This document shows, one piece after another, positions 9,125-18,893 of a stretch of 64,000 nt of DNA. Location: positions 2,294,001-2,358,000 of the forward strand of contig OZ246956.1 in assembly GCA_965232105.1 (NCBI GenBank). Reading direction: 5' to 3'. The notes beneath the pieces were generated by a model. The model did no database searches and was not told the DNA's origin. It worked only from the letters and a program-made list of their open reading frames with translations. Positions within the stretch are counted from its first letter, which is position 1. Each line of letters opens with the position of its first letter. The stretch is from Multivorans sp965232105. GTDB taxonomy: Bacteria > Acidobacteriota > Thermoanaerobaculia > Multivoradales > Multivoraceae. The position numbers and the translations under genes are program-made.

Positions 9125-10786
9125 ATGAGCGACTGGCATCACGCGGACATTCTCGAGGCGATCGCTGAACATCAGCCGGAGGCCCCGGCGCAGGCTTTCA
9201 TCGATCCCCTGGGCGGCGCCCCGAGCCGCCGGTACACGCAGGCGCAGATGCACCGCCGCGCGAACGGCGTGGCCGCGACGCTGATCGAACGTGGCGCGAA
9301 GCACCAGGACAAGGTTGCGCAGTACCTTTACAACGGGCCGGAGTACATGGAGTCGGTGCTCGCCTGCTTCAAGGCGTCCCTGGTTCCGGTCAACACGAAC
9401 TACCGCTACGTCGAGGGCGAGTTGCTCTATCTGTGGGATAACGCGGACGTCGTGGCGGTCATCTTTCACGGCTGCTTCGCGTCCCGGATCGAGGCCCTGA
9501 GGGAGAAGACGCCGGCGATTCACACCTGGCTCTGGGTCGACGACGGCTCGGGCCCCTGCCCGGAGTGGGCGATCCCCTACGAAGAGGCGGCTGGGGCAGC
9601 GCCGGGTTCAAGCGACTCGCTCACCTTCGAGGCGCCCTGGCCTCGCAGCGGCGACGACTTGTGGCTGCTGTACACCGGCGGCACGACCGGCATGCCCAAG
9701 GGCGTCATGTGGCGGCTGGACGATCTCTGGCACATCAGCAACGACGGCCGCCTCGACCCCTTCGATCTCTCAGGTGGGGTCGAGGGACTGAAACCTCAGT
9801 TCGACGAGCTGCTGATGCGCCGCGTCTCGCTGCCTTCCTGCCCGCTGATGCACGGAACCGGCTTCCTCACCGCGCTGGGAGGCATGCTGAACGGTGGCTG
9901 TGTGATCACCCTCGCCAACCGCCGCTTCGACGCGACTGCCACTCTCGAGGCGATCACCAGGGAAGGGATCAACGCGATCGCGATCGTCGGCGACGCGTTT
10001 GCCAGGCCGATGGTCCGGGCGCTCGAGGAGGAGCCCGGCCGCTTCGATCTGAAGAGCCTCGAGGTCGTCGTCTCGTCGGGCGCCATGTGGAGCGCCGAGG
10101 TCAAGCGCGCCTTCCTGCGCTACTGCCCGGAAGAGACGATTCTGACCGACAGCCTGGGTTCGTCGGAGTCGATCGGCATGGGGCGGTCCGACTCGACCGC
10201 CGGCGAGGCCAGCGAGACCGCGTCCTTCGTGCTCGGCGACAACGCCTGCGTTCTGGACGACGACGGGAACAAGGTCGAACCGGGCGCCGGGGTGCTGGGG
10301 CGGATCGCCGTGAGCGGCCATATCCCTCTCGGCTACTACAAGGATCCCGAGAAGACGGCGGCCACCTTCATCGAAACAGGCGGCGTGCGCTACTCGCTGC
10401 CCGGCGACTACGCGACCGTCGAGGCGGACGGCTCGCTCAAGCTCTACGGCCGCGGCTCGGTGTGCATCAACAGCGGTGGCGAGAAGATCTTCCCGGAGGA
10501 GGTCGAGGAGGTCCTGAAGACCCATCCCTCGGTGCGAGACGCCGTGTGCGTCGGCGTGCCGCACGAGCGCTTCGGCCAGGCGGTGACGGCGGTCGTCGAA
10601 CTCGACGATCCTGGGCGCTTCAGCGAGCCGGACGTGATCGGTTGGGTGAAGCGGGAACTGGCGTCCTACAAGGCGCCCAAGCGCGTCCTGGTGCGCGACA
10701 GCGTGGGCCGGGCGGCGAACGGCAAGGCCGACTACAACGGTCTGCGCGATTGGGCGGTGGGGGAACTCGCCGCGCAGGAGGCTTAG
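9125..10786 (+). CDS. AMP-forming acyl-CoA synthetase (FadD-like)
   Basis: 553-residue member of the adenylate-forming superfamily. The phosphate-binding motif YTGGTTGMPKGVMW is at about residues 183-196, the A5-type motif DSLGSSESIGMG follows, then YSLPGDYATVE (A7 region), GRGSVCINSGGEKIFPEEVEE (A8 hinge) and the catalytic lysine in AANGKADYN near residue 533. Such enzymes activate a carboxylic acid with ATP and transfer it to CoA; the sequence resembles FadD-type ligases acting on fatty or steroid-derived acids, but the substrate cannot be read from it. The 2-hydroxyacid dehydrogenase gene follows after 3 bp, suggesting one transcript. A GCTACATT element lies only 10 bases before the ATG, so the leader, if that is the -10 box, would be very short. 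Confidence 0.92.
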   Translation: MSDWHHADILEAIAEHQPEAPAQAFIDPLGGAPSRRYTQAQMHRRANGVAATLIERGAKHQDKVAQYLYNGPEYMESVLACFKASLVPVNTNYRYVEGELLYLWDNADVVAVIFHGCFASRIEALREKTPAIHTWLWVDDGSGPCPEWAIPYEEAAGAAPGSSDSLTFEAPWPRSGDDLWLLYTGGTTGMPKGVMWRLDDLWHISNDGRLDPFDLSGGVEGLKPQFDELLMRRVSLPSCPLMHGTGFLTALGGMLNGGCVITLANRRFDATATLEAITREGINAIAIVGDAFARPMVRALEEEPGRFDLKSLEVVVSSGAMWSAEVKRAFLRYCPEETILTDSLGSSESIGMGRSDSTAGEASETASFVLGDNACVLDDDGNKVEPGAGVLGRIAVSGHIPLGYYKDPEKTAATFIETGGVRYSLPGDYATVEADGSLKLYGRGSVCINSGGEKIFPEEVEEVLKTHPSVRDAVCVGVPHERFGQAVTAVVELDDPGRFSEPDVIGWVKRELASYKAPKRVLVRDSVGRAANGKADYNGLRDWAVGELAAQEA

Positions 10787-10789
10787 ACC

Positions 10790-11842
10790 GTGAAGAAGCA
10801 GAAGGTCGTCGTCCAACTGCCCGGCATCGCCAAGGCGGCATCGGTCGAGACGCGCTACCACTTCGAGCTGGAGGCGCTGCTGCCGGTCGCGGAACTCGTC
10901 GAGGTCCAGGCGTTGACGGAGGAGGAGTTCCTGGCGGAGGCCGGCGACGCCTCCGCGGTGATCACCTCGTGGGGCTTCCGCATCTCGCGGTCGGTGATCG
11001 CCGGGCTCGACGAGTGCATCGTGATCGGCGTCGGCAGCGTCGGCGTCGACATGGTGAACGTCGACGCGGCGACCGAGGCGGGCATCGTCGTGACGAACGT
11101 GCCCGACGTGTTCATCGAGGAGGTGGCCGATCACACGATGGCGCTGCTGCTGGCCGGTGCGCGGCGGATGCGCGAGATGGACTCCATGGTGCGGCGCGGC
11201 GACTGGTTCCAGGGCCGGCCTCTGCTCAACGAGGTTCCGCGGCTGTGGGGCCAGACTCTAGGCCTGATCTCGTTCGGCAACGTGGCCCGGGCGGTTGCGC
11301 GGCGGGCGAAGCCGTTCGGCATGCACGTGATCGCCCATGACCCCTACGTCAGCGAATTGAAGATGACCGGCGAGGGGGTCGAGCCGGTCAGTTTCGACGA
11401 GTTACTCGAGCGTTCCGACTACCTGTCGATGCACCCGCCGCTCAACAGCGAGACGCGACACATGCTCTCCGGCCCCCAGTTCGCGGCGATGAAGGAGACG
11501 GCCGTGCTGGTCAACGCCGGCCGCGGCCCGACGGTTGACGAAGCGGCTCTGATCAAGGCACTCGATTCGGGCGAGATCGCCGCCGCGGCGCTCGATGTGC
11601 TGGAACGGGAGCCGCCGACCGAAGACAATCCGCTGCTCGGCATGGACAATGTGATTCTGACGCCCCACGTCGCCTCGGCCACGACCCGCATGCGGCCCGT
11701 GACCCGGAGGCGCGTCGGCCGCGAGGTCGCCCTGGCGCTCTCCGGTCGCTGGCCGATGAGCTGCGTCAACCCGACGGTGTTGCCGCGGGTCGAACTGGAA
11801 CGCTGGCAGCCGGTGCCGATGGAGCGCGGTCCGAACCGCTAG
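10790..11842 (+). CDS. D-isomer-specific 2-hydroxyacid dehydrogenase (CtBP-like)
   Basis: 350-residue NAD-dependent dehydrogenase starting at GTG, 3 bp after the acyl-CoA synthetase stop. The nucleotide-binding segment LGLISFGNVARAVA begins near residue 157. The catalytic triad is visible: Arg in VNAGRGPTVDE (about 247), Glu in VLEREPP (about 273) and His in TPHVASAT (about 292). Members reduce 2-oxoacids to D-2-hydroxyacids or the reverse; substrate unknown. The close spacing with the CoA ligase suggests a shared catabolic pathway, but no further pathway genes adjoin. The next gene converges after 23 bp. Confidence 0.9.
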   Translation: MKKQKVVVQLPGIAKAASVETRYHFELEALLPVAELVEVQALTEEEFLAEAGDASAVITSWGFRISRSVIAGLDECIVIGVGSVGVDMVNVDAATEAGIVVTNVPDVFIEEVADHTMALLLAGARRMREMDSMVRRGDWFQGRPLLNEVPRLWGQTLGLISFGNVARAVARRAKPFGMHVIAHDPYVSELKMTGEGVEPVSFDELLERSDYLSMHPPLNSETRHMLSGPQFAAMKETAVLVNAGRGPTVDEAALIKALDSGEIAAAALDVLEREPPTEDNPLLGMDNVILTPHVASATTRMRPVTRRRVGREVALALSGRWPMSCVNPTVLPRVELERWQPVPMERGPNR

Positions 11843-11865
11843 GTGCGATTGCGGGCGCTTGGGGC

Positions 11866-13473
11866 TCAGGCCGCCTCGACGACCTCTCCCGCAGCCTGGG
11901 CGCGCTTGATCCGCGTGCTTTCATCCCTGGCCACGGAGCGCCCGGCCAGCCAGAAGAAGATCACGCCGAGGACGTAGGCGCCGAGACTCGCGAGCATCGC
12001 CAGTTGCAGCGAGCGGCCGGAGTCGGCGCCGCCGGCCTCAAGCGTTGTGCTCAGCCAACCCATCAGGAAGGGACCCAGTGCGAGCCCCACGAAGGTCATC
12101 ATAAGGATGTAGAACGCGGAGGCGGTGCCGCGCATCCTGGGCAGCACGAGGTCGTTGGCCATGGCGACGGCCGAACCGATCCACGCCGATCCGAAGAGCG
12201 TGAAGAGGAAGTTGAACACGTAGGCGGTCGTCACGCTCTCGGTCAGGACGAGGAAAGCGCCTAGCGGGATCGAGGCCAGGGCGATGATGAGCCCGCAGAG
12301 CGGCCGGGCCTTCGGCGTCTTCTGCTTCATCCAGTCGGAGAAGTAGCCGCCGCCGGCGACTCCCATCCAGCCGGCAACTGCCGCCGTGAGGCCGAGAATC
12401 AGGCCGGCTTCGCCGGCGCTCTGGTCGTGAACCCTCCGGAAGAACGTCGGCGCCCAGAAGCCGAGGCCGTAACCGACGAACGCCATCCAGCCGAAGCCGA
12501 ACATGCCGTAGATCATCGCCCTGGATCGGTAGATGAGCTCGAATGTTGGCCGGTCCCTCAAGCGGAGTCCCTGCACCCAGGACAGGAAAGCGTAGGCGCC
12601 GATCGCGAGCGCAATCCACTGCACCGGGTTGCCGAAGACCTGGATCAACCCGTAGGTGGCGGCGGCGCATCCGACCGCGATCAGCAGATTGCGGACGACC
12701 GTCCTGAAGCCGCCGTTTCGTCCCAGCGAAATCAGGGTCAGCGGCGGCAGAATGGCCGTCGTCTCCCGGCCCAGCTCCTTGAACGGCGCCGGATGCGGCG
12801 GAGTCACGATGCCCTCGCTCTGGCCCCGCACGGGCTCTTTCAGAGTCCATACCCAGATCGCCATCAGCAGGCCCGGCAGGCCCACCGCGAAGAAGGCGAC
12901 CTGCCAGCCGACCAGGCCGAACGGCGCACCGCCTTCGGCGTAGGCGTTGTTCCATCTGTCGACGATCTGGCCGCCGATCAGGATGCCGAGGCCGGCGCCG
13001 ATGTAGACGCCGCTCGAGTACATCGCGGTGACGGTCGCCCGCAGGCGCGGCGGGTAGTAGTCCCCGAGCATGGAGAACGCCGCCGGCCCGGCGCTCGATT
13101 CGCCGATACCGACGCCGATCCGGAAGGCGGCGAGCGAGACGAAGCCGCGCGCGGTGCCCGATAGCGCGGTCATCAGACTCCATGCGGCAAGGCCGATCGA
13201 GATCAGGCTCTTGCGGGTCCACATGTCGGCCAGACGGCCGATCGGAATCCCGAAGATCGCGTAGAAGACGGCGAACGCGGTGCCGTACAGGAAGCCGAGT
13301 TGAGCGTCGCTGACGCCCAGATCGTTGCGAATGTCCTCCGCCAGGATGGACAGGATCTGGCGGTCGATGAAGTTGAAGACGTAGACCAGGACGAGGACGC
13401 CCAGGACGTAGTTGGAGTACCGCCGGCTGGGCGCCCGCGGTTTGCGCGTCTGGGGGTCCTCTGGTTGTGTCAT
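11866..13473 (-). CDS. MFS transporter (Spinster-like)
   Basis: 535-residue inner-membrane transporter of the major facilitator superfamily. The N-terminal half contains VFNFIDRQILSILAEDI in the first membrane span and the loop motif GIPIGRLADMWTRKSLI (MFS motif A) between spans 2 and 3; about twelve hydrophobic segments can be counted, with a central loop around residues 215-235. The sequence resembles Spinster-like carriers of sugars, lipids or organic acids; the substrate is unknown. It starts 13 bp after the ferritin stop with GGAGA ahead of the ATG, so it is probably translated from the ferritin transcript. Confidence 0.9.
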   Translation of the reverse strand: MTQPEDPQTRKPRAPSRRYSNYVLGVLVLVYVFNFIDRQILSILAEDIRNDLGVSDAQLGFLYGTAFAVFYAIFGIPIGRLADMWTRKSLISIGLAAWSLMTALSGTARGFVSLAAFRIGVGIGESSAGPAAFSMLGDYYPPRLRATVTAMYSSGVYIGAGLGILIGGQIVDRWNNAYAEGGAPFGLVGWQVAFFAVGLPGLLMAIWVWTLKEPVRGQSEGIVTPPHPAPFKELGRETTAILPPLTLISLGRNGGFRTVVRNLLIAVGCAAATYGLIQVFGNPVQWIALAIGAYAFLSWVQGLRLRDRPTFELIYRSRAMIYGMFGFGWMAFVGYGLGFWAPTFFRRVHDQSAGEAGLILGLTAAVAGWMGVAGGGYFSDWMKQKTPKARPLCGLIIALASIPLGAFLVLTESVTTAYVFNFLFTLFGSAWIGSAVAMANDLVLPRMRGTASAFYILMMTFVGLALGPFLMGWLSTTLEAGGADSGRSLQLAMLASLGAYVLGVIFFWLAGRSVARDESTRIKRAQAAGEVVEAA

Positions 13474-13486
13474 TCGTCTCCTGGTG

Positions 13487-14014
13487 TCATGCGGCGCCGT
13501 TTGCGCCGGCTTCCGCCATCGCGCCGGGTACCGTGCCCTTGGCGAGTTCCTGATCGATCATCAGCATACCGACCCCGTCGCCGGCGATCAGGCGAAGTCT
13601 GCCGAGCAGGGTGCGGGCAACGTTCTCCTCCTCGACCTGCTCGCTGACGAACCACTGGAGCATGATCGAGGCGGCGCGGTCGTGCACCTTCTCGGAGAGG
13701 TCGTAGAGATCCTCGATCGCCCTGGTCACCCGCTGCTCGCTCTCGAGGATCGCGGCGACGGCGGTTTCCGGCGACTCCCAGTCGGTCGGCTGGGCCGGAA
13801 TCTCGGGAATCCGGACGAGCAGGTCGCGGTCGGCGAGGTGGTCGATGATGCGGTGGGCGTGGCTGAGTTCGTCGGCGGACTGGCCGCGCAGCCAGGCGCC
13901 GAATCCGGGCAGGTCGATGCGCTCGAGCCAGAGCGCCATTGACAGGTAGCGGTGGGCGGCCTCGAACTCAAGCTGCAGATGGGCATTCAGTCGGTCATGG
14001 AGGGTCTGATCCAT
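13487..14014 (-). CDS. Ferritin-like iron storage protein
   Basis: 175-residue non-haem ferritin. The four-helix fold and the ferroxidase ligands are recognisable: Glu16 in LQLEFEAAHRYLSMA, Glu49 and His52 in SADELSHAH, further glutamates in ILESEQRVTRAI, and Gln in WFVSEQVEEEN. Ferritins oxidise Fe(II) and store it as ferric mineral in a 24-mer shell in the cytoplasm. A strong GGAGG stands 6 bases before the ATG. The last 20 residues are Ala/Gly-rich and lie beyond the normal ferritin core. An MFS gene follows 13 bp downstream. Confidence 0.93.
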   Translation of the reverse strand: MDQTLHDRLNAHLQLEFEAAHRYLSMALWLERIDLPGFGAWLRGQSADELSHAHRIIDHLADRDLLVRIPEIPAQPTDWESPETAVAAILESEQRVTRAIEDLYDLSEKVHDRAASIMLQWFVSEQVEEENVARTLLGRLRLIAGDGVGMLMIDQELAKGTVPGAMAEAGANGAA

Positions 14015-14132
14015 CGTGTCCTCCGTGTTGGACGGTTGGAAGTGGACGCGGCGTCAGCATAGCGCCGCATCGTGCAAACCTGTTGAAGCCGGGGCGGTGT
14101 GCGCCGCTCCGGTGAGTTGCCCTACCGAACTT

Positions 14133-15113
14133 CTACGGCAGGAGTTCTTCGACGCCGGCGCGCTCTTCGAACAGCTCGTCCAGCGTGGCCTGCATTCGGC
14201 CGCGGCTGAACTCGTCGATGTCGAGTCCCTGGACGATCTGGTAGTCGCCCCCGCTGACGGTCACCGGGAAGGAGTAGACCACGCCTTCGCGCGTGCCGTA
14301 GCTGCCGTCGGCCGGAATCGCCATGCTCACCCAGTCGCCGTCGGCCGTGCCCTGGACCCAGGTGCGGATGTGGTCGATCGCCGCGGCGGCCGCAGAGGCC
14401 GCCGAGGAGGCGCCGCGGGCCTTGATGATCGCCGCGCCGCGCTGCTGCACGGTGGGAATGAACTCCTCGCGGGTCCAGGCTTCGTCGACCAGTTCCGGCG
14501 CCGGCCGGCCAGAGGCGAGGGCGTGGTTGAGGTCCGGGTACTGGGTCGCCGAGTGGTTGCCCCAGATCGTCATCCGGCGGACCTGGCTCGTGTGAGCGCC
14601 GGTCTTTTCGGCGAGTTGGCTGATCGCCCGGTTGTGATCGAGCCGGGTCATCGCCGTGAACTGCCGCCGGTCGAGGCTCGGCGCGTTGCTGGCCGCGATC
14701 AGGGCGTTCGTGTTCGCCGGGTTGCCGACCACGACGACCCGGACGTCACGGCTCGCTTGCGCGTCGAGCGCCTTGCCCTGGACGGAGAAGATCGCCGCGT
14801 TCGCCTGCAGGAGGTCCTTGCGCTCCATGCCCGGTCCGCGCGGCCGGGCGCCGACCAGCATCGCGATGTCCGCGCCGTCGAAGGCCTCGTCCGCGTCGGA
14901 ACTGGGGACGATGTCGTGCAGCAGCGGGTAGGCGGAGTCGCGGAGCTCCATGACCACGCCCGCGAGGGCGTCCATCGCCGGCGGGATTTCCAGCAGATGA
15001 AGGCTCACAGGCTGGTTCGGCCCCAGCATCTCACCGGCGGCGATGCGGAAGATCAGGGAATAGCCGATCTGACCGGCGGCTCCGGTGACGGCGACTCGAA
15101 CGGGTGTCTGCAT
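14133..15113 (-). CDS. mdh: Malate dehydrogenase
   Basis: 326-residue NAD-dependent malate dehydrogenase of the TCA cycle, of the type found in proteobacteria and many other bacteria (cytosolic-like group). Rossmann motif VTGAAGQIGYSL begins near residue 9; substrate arginines lie in MLVGARPRGPGMERKDLL; catalytic His is in IWGNHSATQYPD, with the paired Asp in MTRLDHNRA. GGGAGGG lies 8 bases before the ATG. Length matches the family. It is transcribed divergently from the repeat protein at 15242 and has its own upstream region of about 128 bp. Confidence 0.95.
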   Translation of the reverse strand: MQTPVRVAVTGAAGQIGYSLIFRIAAGEMLGPNQPVSLHLLEIPPAMDALAGVVMELRDSAYPLLHDIVPSSDADEAFDGADIAMLVGARPRGPGMERKDLLQANAAIFSVQGKALDAQASRDVRVVVVGNPANTNALIAASNAPSLDRRQFTAMTRLDHNRAISQLAEKTGAHTSQVRRMTIWGNHSATQYPDLNHALASGRPAPELVDEAWTREEFIPTVQQRGAAIIKARGASSAASAAAAAIDHIRTWVQGTADGDWVSMAIPADGSYGTREGVVYSFPVTVSGGDYQIVQGLDIDEFSRGRMQATLDELFEERAGVEELLP

Positions 15114-15241
15114 GGCTTGGTCCCTCCCAGAATCCGGCGCGCGATCGTAGCACCGCGGAGATCAGGTGTGGGGGCAGTGCGGCGGTGGTACGGCGTGGAC
15201 GGAGGGCCAGTAGAGTCGTAGTTTGTAGAGAGGCTGTGTTC

Positions 15242-18200
15242 ATGCAGCGCCGCTTTCCGGACAGCATTCGGTTCCTGGCTGCCGCGAGTCTGGTGGCAGG
15301 ACTTTTCTGGTCCGGTCGGGCCTCGGCCTCTATCGAGGTGCGAGGCTCGGTCGAGGGCGCGGGCGCCGAGTCGGTGGAGGTCGCTCTGATAACGGCACGG
15401 CCTCTATACGAACTGCTGGCGGCGGTGCTGGCAGACGACCCGGCCGGGCTCTTTCCCGTCGAATCGACCGTTCGGACCGTGGACGGTCGCTTTGCGTTCG
15501 AAAGCGCCGAGCCCGACGTCCGTTGGGTCAGGGTGCGACGCAGCGGCTCGGTCGACAAGGCGCTTCTGGTGGTCGGTCCGCGGACGGACACGCTCCTGCG
15601 ACCACTTCATGCCAGCAGGGGTGCCTCCTGCACGTTGAGCCTGCTAACGCCGGGAAGCGCCTGGGTTGTGGCCGGCCGGAGTCCACGGGATCTCCGCTAC
15701 TCGAGGCCCTGGAGCACTTGGCCGCCGCTGAGACGCCTTGAGGCCGGGAGAGCTACCGGCTACGGGTTCGATGCCGGGAGGAGGATTCGCTTCGACTCGG
15801 AGGTGAGGAGCGACTCCGTCACTCTGGCGGTCGGCGCTCCAGGCTACGAGCCGGCGGTTGTGGAGTGCGAGTCCGGCGCCACCGTTTCCGTGGAACTCGA
15901 GAGAGCGGCGGTATGGGTCGTCCAGGGTCAACTGCGGCGGGGCGGCTCGCCGCTGGCACAGGCGATCCTGGTGCGGGCCGATGGCTGGCCGGCCGCGACC
16001 ACCGATGAGTCGGGCCGCTACCGGGCGCCGGCCGGCGCCTACATGGTGCTCGGCCCGGACGGCAGCACGGATGCCGTGGAACTTGCGGGCGGAGTGGTCG
16101 AACTGGCTGCCAGCGCGCCGCCGCCGGTGGCCGTCCAGTTGGAAGGCGTTGACGGCGATGCCCCGCCTGTCCTGGTGGCACACTGGACCTCGTCGGCCGC
16201 ACTCCTCGCTTTCGATCGCGGAAGACCGGAGAGTGTGCGGTTCCGGGTCGGCGCCGCGCACGGCGTAGCCAGAACGAGTGTCGTGGCAGGGCGCTTCGCT
16301 CCGCTGACGGTCACTTGGTCGGGGCGGCCTGTTGCCCTCTCGTTGGAGCCTCTGCGTCGGCTCGAAGGCGTGACTACGGATCTTGTCGGCGCCCCCGTGG
16401 TGGGCGCCGAGGTTTCGGTCGCGGCGTCAGGCGTCAGTTCGTTCGGGGTTTCCGATGACGCCGGACGCTTTCTGGTCGAGTATGCCGAGCCGTTGAATCG
16501 CAGCCGACTTGTGGCCAGAGCCCCGGGTTACCGTGAGACGTCCAGGGAACTGGACGGTGTGCTGAGCGGGGCTGCGCCGGAGCCGCTTGTGGTGGAGATG
16601 CCGACTACGCCGGCGATCGTTGGCCGGCTGGTATCTGCTGGCGGCGGCGGAGCCGTTAGGGGAACCGTGGGACTTGCCTTGGCGCCTGCGGTCACGGTGG
16701 ACTTCGGCGCCGAGGCCCGTTTCCAGATGGGCGCGGGGAGCGCCTCGATTGCCGACGTGGCCAGCGACGACGGAGGCCGCTTCCGAATCGGGGGTCTCGC
16801 TCCGCGCGACACCGTCTCCTTGTCGGTCCGGGCGCCCGGGTTCGTGGCGGTTCGATTGCCACGGCTGACGGTGGACTCCCTGGACTTCGAGGCAGTCGAA
16901 GTCCGCCTTCAGAGGGCGATGGAGCTGAGTGGCCGCGTAGTGGACGAAGTGACCGGTGACGGAATCGGGAACGTCCGGCTCCGTTTCGATCAGACGGTGC
17001 GAGACGTTGACGCGCGTACCGAGTCCGATGAGAACGGCGACTTCGTCCTGGGCGGTTTTCCGGCTGGCGTGGGCGTTCTCACCGCGCGCGCCCCGGGCTA
17101 CGAGCGTCTCGAGCGGTCGCTGGCGAAGGTGTCGCTCGACCCGCTCGAGCTCGTGCTGCGCCCCGAGCCCGAGATCGACGTTTTCGGCGTCGTGATCCGC
17201 GACGGCGCGCCGGTCTCGGGAGCGTCGATAAGGATCCGGTCGGCCGTTGCGGTCACCGATGCATCAGGCCGGTTCGCTCTCAAGTCGTCGCCGGGACGGA
17301 CCAGTCTCGAGTGCCGGGTTCCCGGTGCGGCACAGCCGAGCCGTCGCCAGATCGAGGTTTCCGAGTCTCTCGGCGAGATCACGATCGACGTGACACCGAT
17401 TACCCTGCGCGGCCGCGTGACGGGGCCGCACGGAGTGCCTCTGCCGGCTGTCTACGTGAACGCATGGCCCGCGGACTGGCCCCAGTTCGTCTACGGGCGG
17501 AGAGGGCGTGCGCAGACGGGCACGGAGGGGGAGTTCGAGCTCCAGGTCGAACCGGGCCATTACAGGCTGAGTGCCGGCCGGTCGAAGACTTTGGGACCGG
17601 AGGTCGCAGTGTCTGTTGTCGCGGGTGACGCGCCGTACGTGGAGCTGACGGTGCCGGAACCCCGGCTGCTCAGGGTAAGGATTCTGGGGCTCAGCATTGC
17701 CGAGGCGGCCGAGGTCGAAGTATCCGTGCGGATCTCCCTGGAGCAGGGAGGGTCCCTGGGGACTGTCATTACACACGCAAGTGGCGGCCCCGAGGTCGAG
17801 CCGGTGTTCGAGTTCGAGATGGGCGACTGGGACGGTGCAACGATCGTCGCCGTCGCCACGGTCGGCGAGCGTTCGCGCCGGACACCACTTCAGTTGGTTC
17901 CGGGCGGCGTGACCGAGGTCGACATCTCATTCGCGGACCGCAGGGGGCGGGTTGAGGGCATGGTGACCCTCGACGGAGTTCCGCTGGTCGGCGAGAGCGT
18001 CTTCGTGAGTGCCGAGCGCGAGGCGTTGACCTGGACTGTTCGTGCGGATCACCGCGGCGGTTTCGTCATCGACGGTCTCAAGGTCGGCGACGAGATCGTC
18101 GTTGCGGCGGTAGGTGAAAGCCGGACCGTGCGGGTCACCGAGACGGCATGGGTTGACCTGGAGGCGAGGAGCGCCGCGGTTCGTGGGCGAGTGGTCGACG

Positions 18201-18475
18201 CGGAAACCGGGCTGCCGGCCGCCGGGATGCGCGTAGCCGCGGTACCCGCGCTCACTTTCGACATCACCGAGCTAGCCAATACGGCCAGGCGGCGGATGTC
18301 CACTCGTACCGGCGCGGACGGATCCTTCGTGCTCGACGGGCTGTTCGCGGTGCCCTACCGGTTGGAGATTCGTCGCCCGGGGTTCGACGTGTCCGCGGAA
18401 AGCCTGGTCGGTTCTTCGGTTGTCGACCTGAGCGCGGGCGACCTGGATGTGACGCTGGCGGTGCGGACTCCGTAG
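15242..18475 (+). CDS. Large secreted protein of carboxypeptidase-regulatory-like repeats
   Basis: 1,077-residue predicted extracytoplasmic protein. The start ATG at 15242 follows AGAGAGG and begins a signal peptide ending near RASAS (residue 29); the open frame extends upstream to 15104 without plausible protein. The rest consists of many beta-sandwich units of about 80-100 residues typical of CarboxypepD_reg/CNA_B-like domains, recognised by repeated phrases such as GRVVDEVTGDGIGNVRL, ENGDFVLGGFPAG, LTARAPGY, GRVTGPHGVPLPAVYV, ADGSFVLDGL and PYRLEIRRPGFDV. I count roughly eight or nine. There is no enzyme motif, membrane anchor or sorting signal at the C terminus. Probable role is surface or adhesive scaffold (inference). 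Confidence 0.85.
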   Translation: MQRRFPDSIRFLAAASLVAGLFWSGRASASIEVRGSVEGAGAESVEVALITARPLYELLAAVLADDPAGLFPVESTVRTVDGRFAFESAEPDVRWVRVRRSGSVDKALLVVGPRTDTLLRPLHASRGASCTLSLLTPGSAWVVAGRSPRDLRYSRPWSTWPPLRRLEAGRATGYGFDAGRRIRFDSEVRSDSVTLAVGAPGYEPAVVECESGATVSVELERAAVWVVQGQLRRGGSPLAQAILVRADGWPAATTDESGRYRAPAGAYMVLGPDGSTDAVELAGGVVELAASAPPPVAVQLEGVDGDAPPVLVAHWTSSAALLAFDRGRPESVRFRVGAAHGVARTSVVAGRFAPLTVTWSGRPVALSLEPLRRLEGVTTDLVGAPVVGAEVSVAASGVSSFGVSDDAGRFLVEYAEPLNRSRLVARAPGYRETSRELDGVLSGAAPEPLVVEMPTTPAIVGRLVSAGGGGAVRGTVGLALAPAVTVDFGAEARFQMGAGSASIADVASDDGGRFRIGGLAPRDTVSLSVRAPGFVAVRLPRLTVDSLDFEAVEVRLQRAMELSGRVVDEVTGDGIGNVRLRFDQTVRDVDARTESDENGDFVLGGFPAGVGVLTARAPGYERLERSLAKVSLDPLELVLRPEPEIDVFGVVIRDGAPVSGASIRIRSAVAVTDASGRFALKSSPGRTSLECRVPGAAQPSRRQIEVSESLGEITIDVTPITLRGRVTGPHGVPLPAVYVNAWPADWPQFVYGRRGRAQTGTEGEFELQVEPGHYRLSAGRSKTLGPEVAVSVVAGDAPYVELTVPEPRLLRVRILGLSIAEAAEVEVSVRISLEQGGSLGTVITHASGGPEVEPVFEFEMGDWDGATIVAVATVGERSRRTPLQLVPGGVTEVDISFADRRGRVEGMVTLDGVPLVGESVFVSAEREALTWTVRADHRGGFVIDGLKVGDEIVVAAVGESRTVRVTETAWVDLEARSAAVRGRVVDAETGLPAAGMRVAAVPALTFDITELANTARRRMSTRTGADGSFVLDGLFAVPYRLEIRRPGFDVSAESLVGSSVVDLSAGDLDVTLAVRTP

Positions 18476-18521
18476 TGCCGCCATGCAAGTTGACCGGTGC
18501 CGGACCGTCGGCTGGCGACGG

Positions 18522-18893
18522 TTACGGTGCGCGGGAGTTGACGAGCCAGCGAGCCTCGGCGTTCACCGTCCGCGCAAACCGGCCGCCCTCGGCTTGCAAC
18601 CCGTCCCACTCGTCGGCGGTGTAGACGAGCAGGTCGGTCGGAATCGGCAGCGTTTCGGTCGGCCAGTCAACGTTCCTCTCCGTCGCGGGCCGGTTGTCGG
18701 TCTCGACGACCGCGATCAAGTCCAGGTCGCTGCCAAAGCCCTCGTCGCCCCGAGCGTAGGACCCGAAGTACCCGAGTGCGATCAGGTCACGGCGCCGCTC
18801 GGCAGCCTCTTGGCTCCAGCCTTTCAGGGCGCCGAGGACGACCTCAGCGGTCGGCCAGCGCTTGATCGACGAAGTCGAGGATGTGACGGGCAT
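18522..18893 (-). CDS. MNT-type nucleotidyltransferase (HEPN/MNT module)
   Basis: Small nucleotidyltransferase of about 123 residues with the family motif GSYARGDEGFGSDLDL (Gly-Ser followed by the Asp-x-Asp metal ligands). In HEPN/MNT modules this protein is the antitoxin and inactivates the HEPN RNase, in studied cases by adding AMP to it. I start it at the ATG at 18893, overlapping the end of the HEPN reading frame by about 50 bp; the open frame continues upstream only as a shadow of the HEPN gene. No other ATG or GTG lies between 18893 and the conserved domain. The partner is frameshifted (see next entry), so this copy may be an orphan. Confidence 0.8.
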   Translation of the reverse strand: MPVTSSTSSIKRWPTAEVVLGALKGWSQEAAERRRDLIALGYFGSYARGDEGFGSDLDLIAVVETDNRPATERNVDWPTETLPIPTDLLVYTADEWDGLQAEGGRFARTVNAEARWLVNSRAP

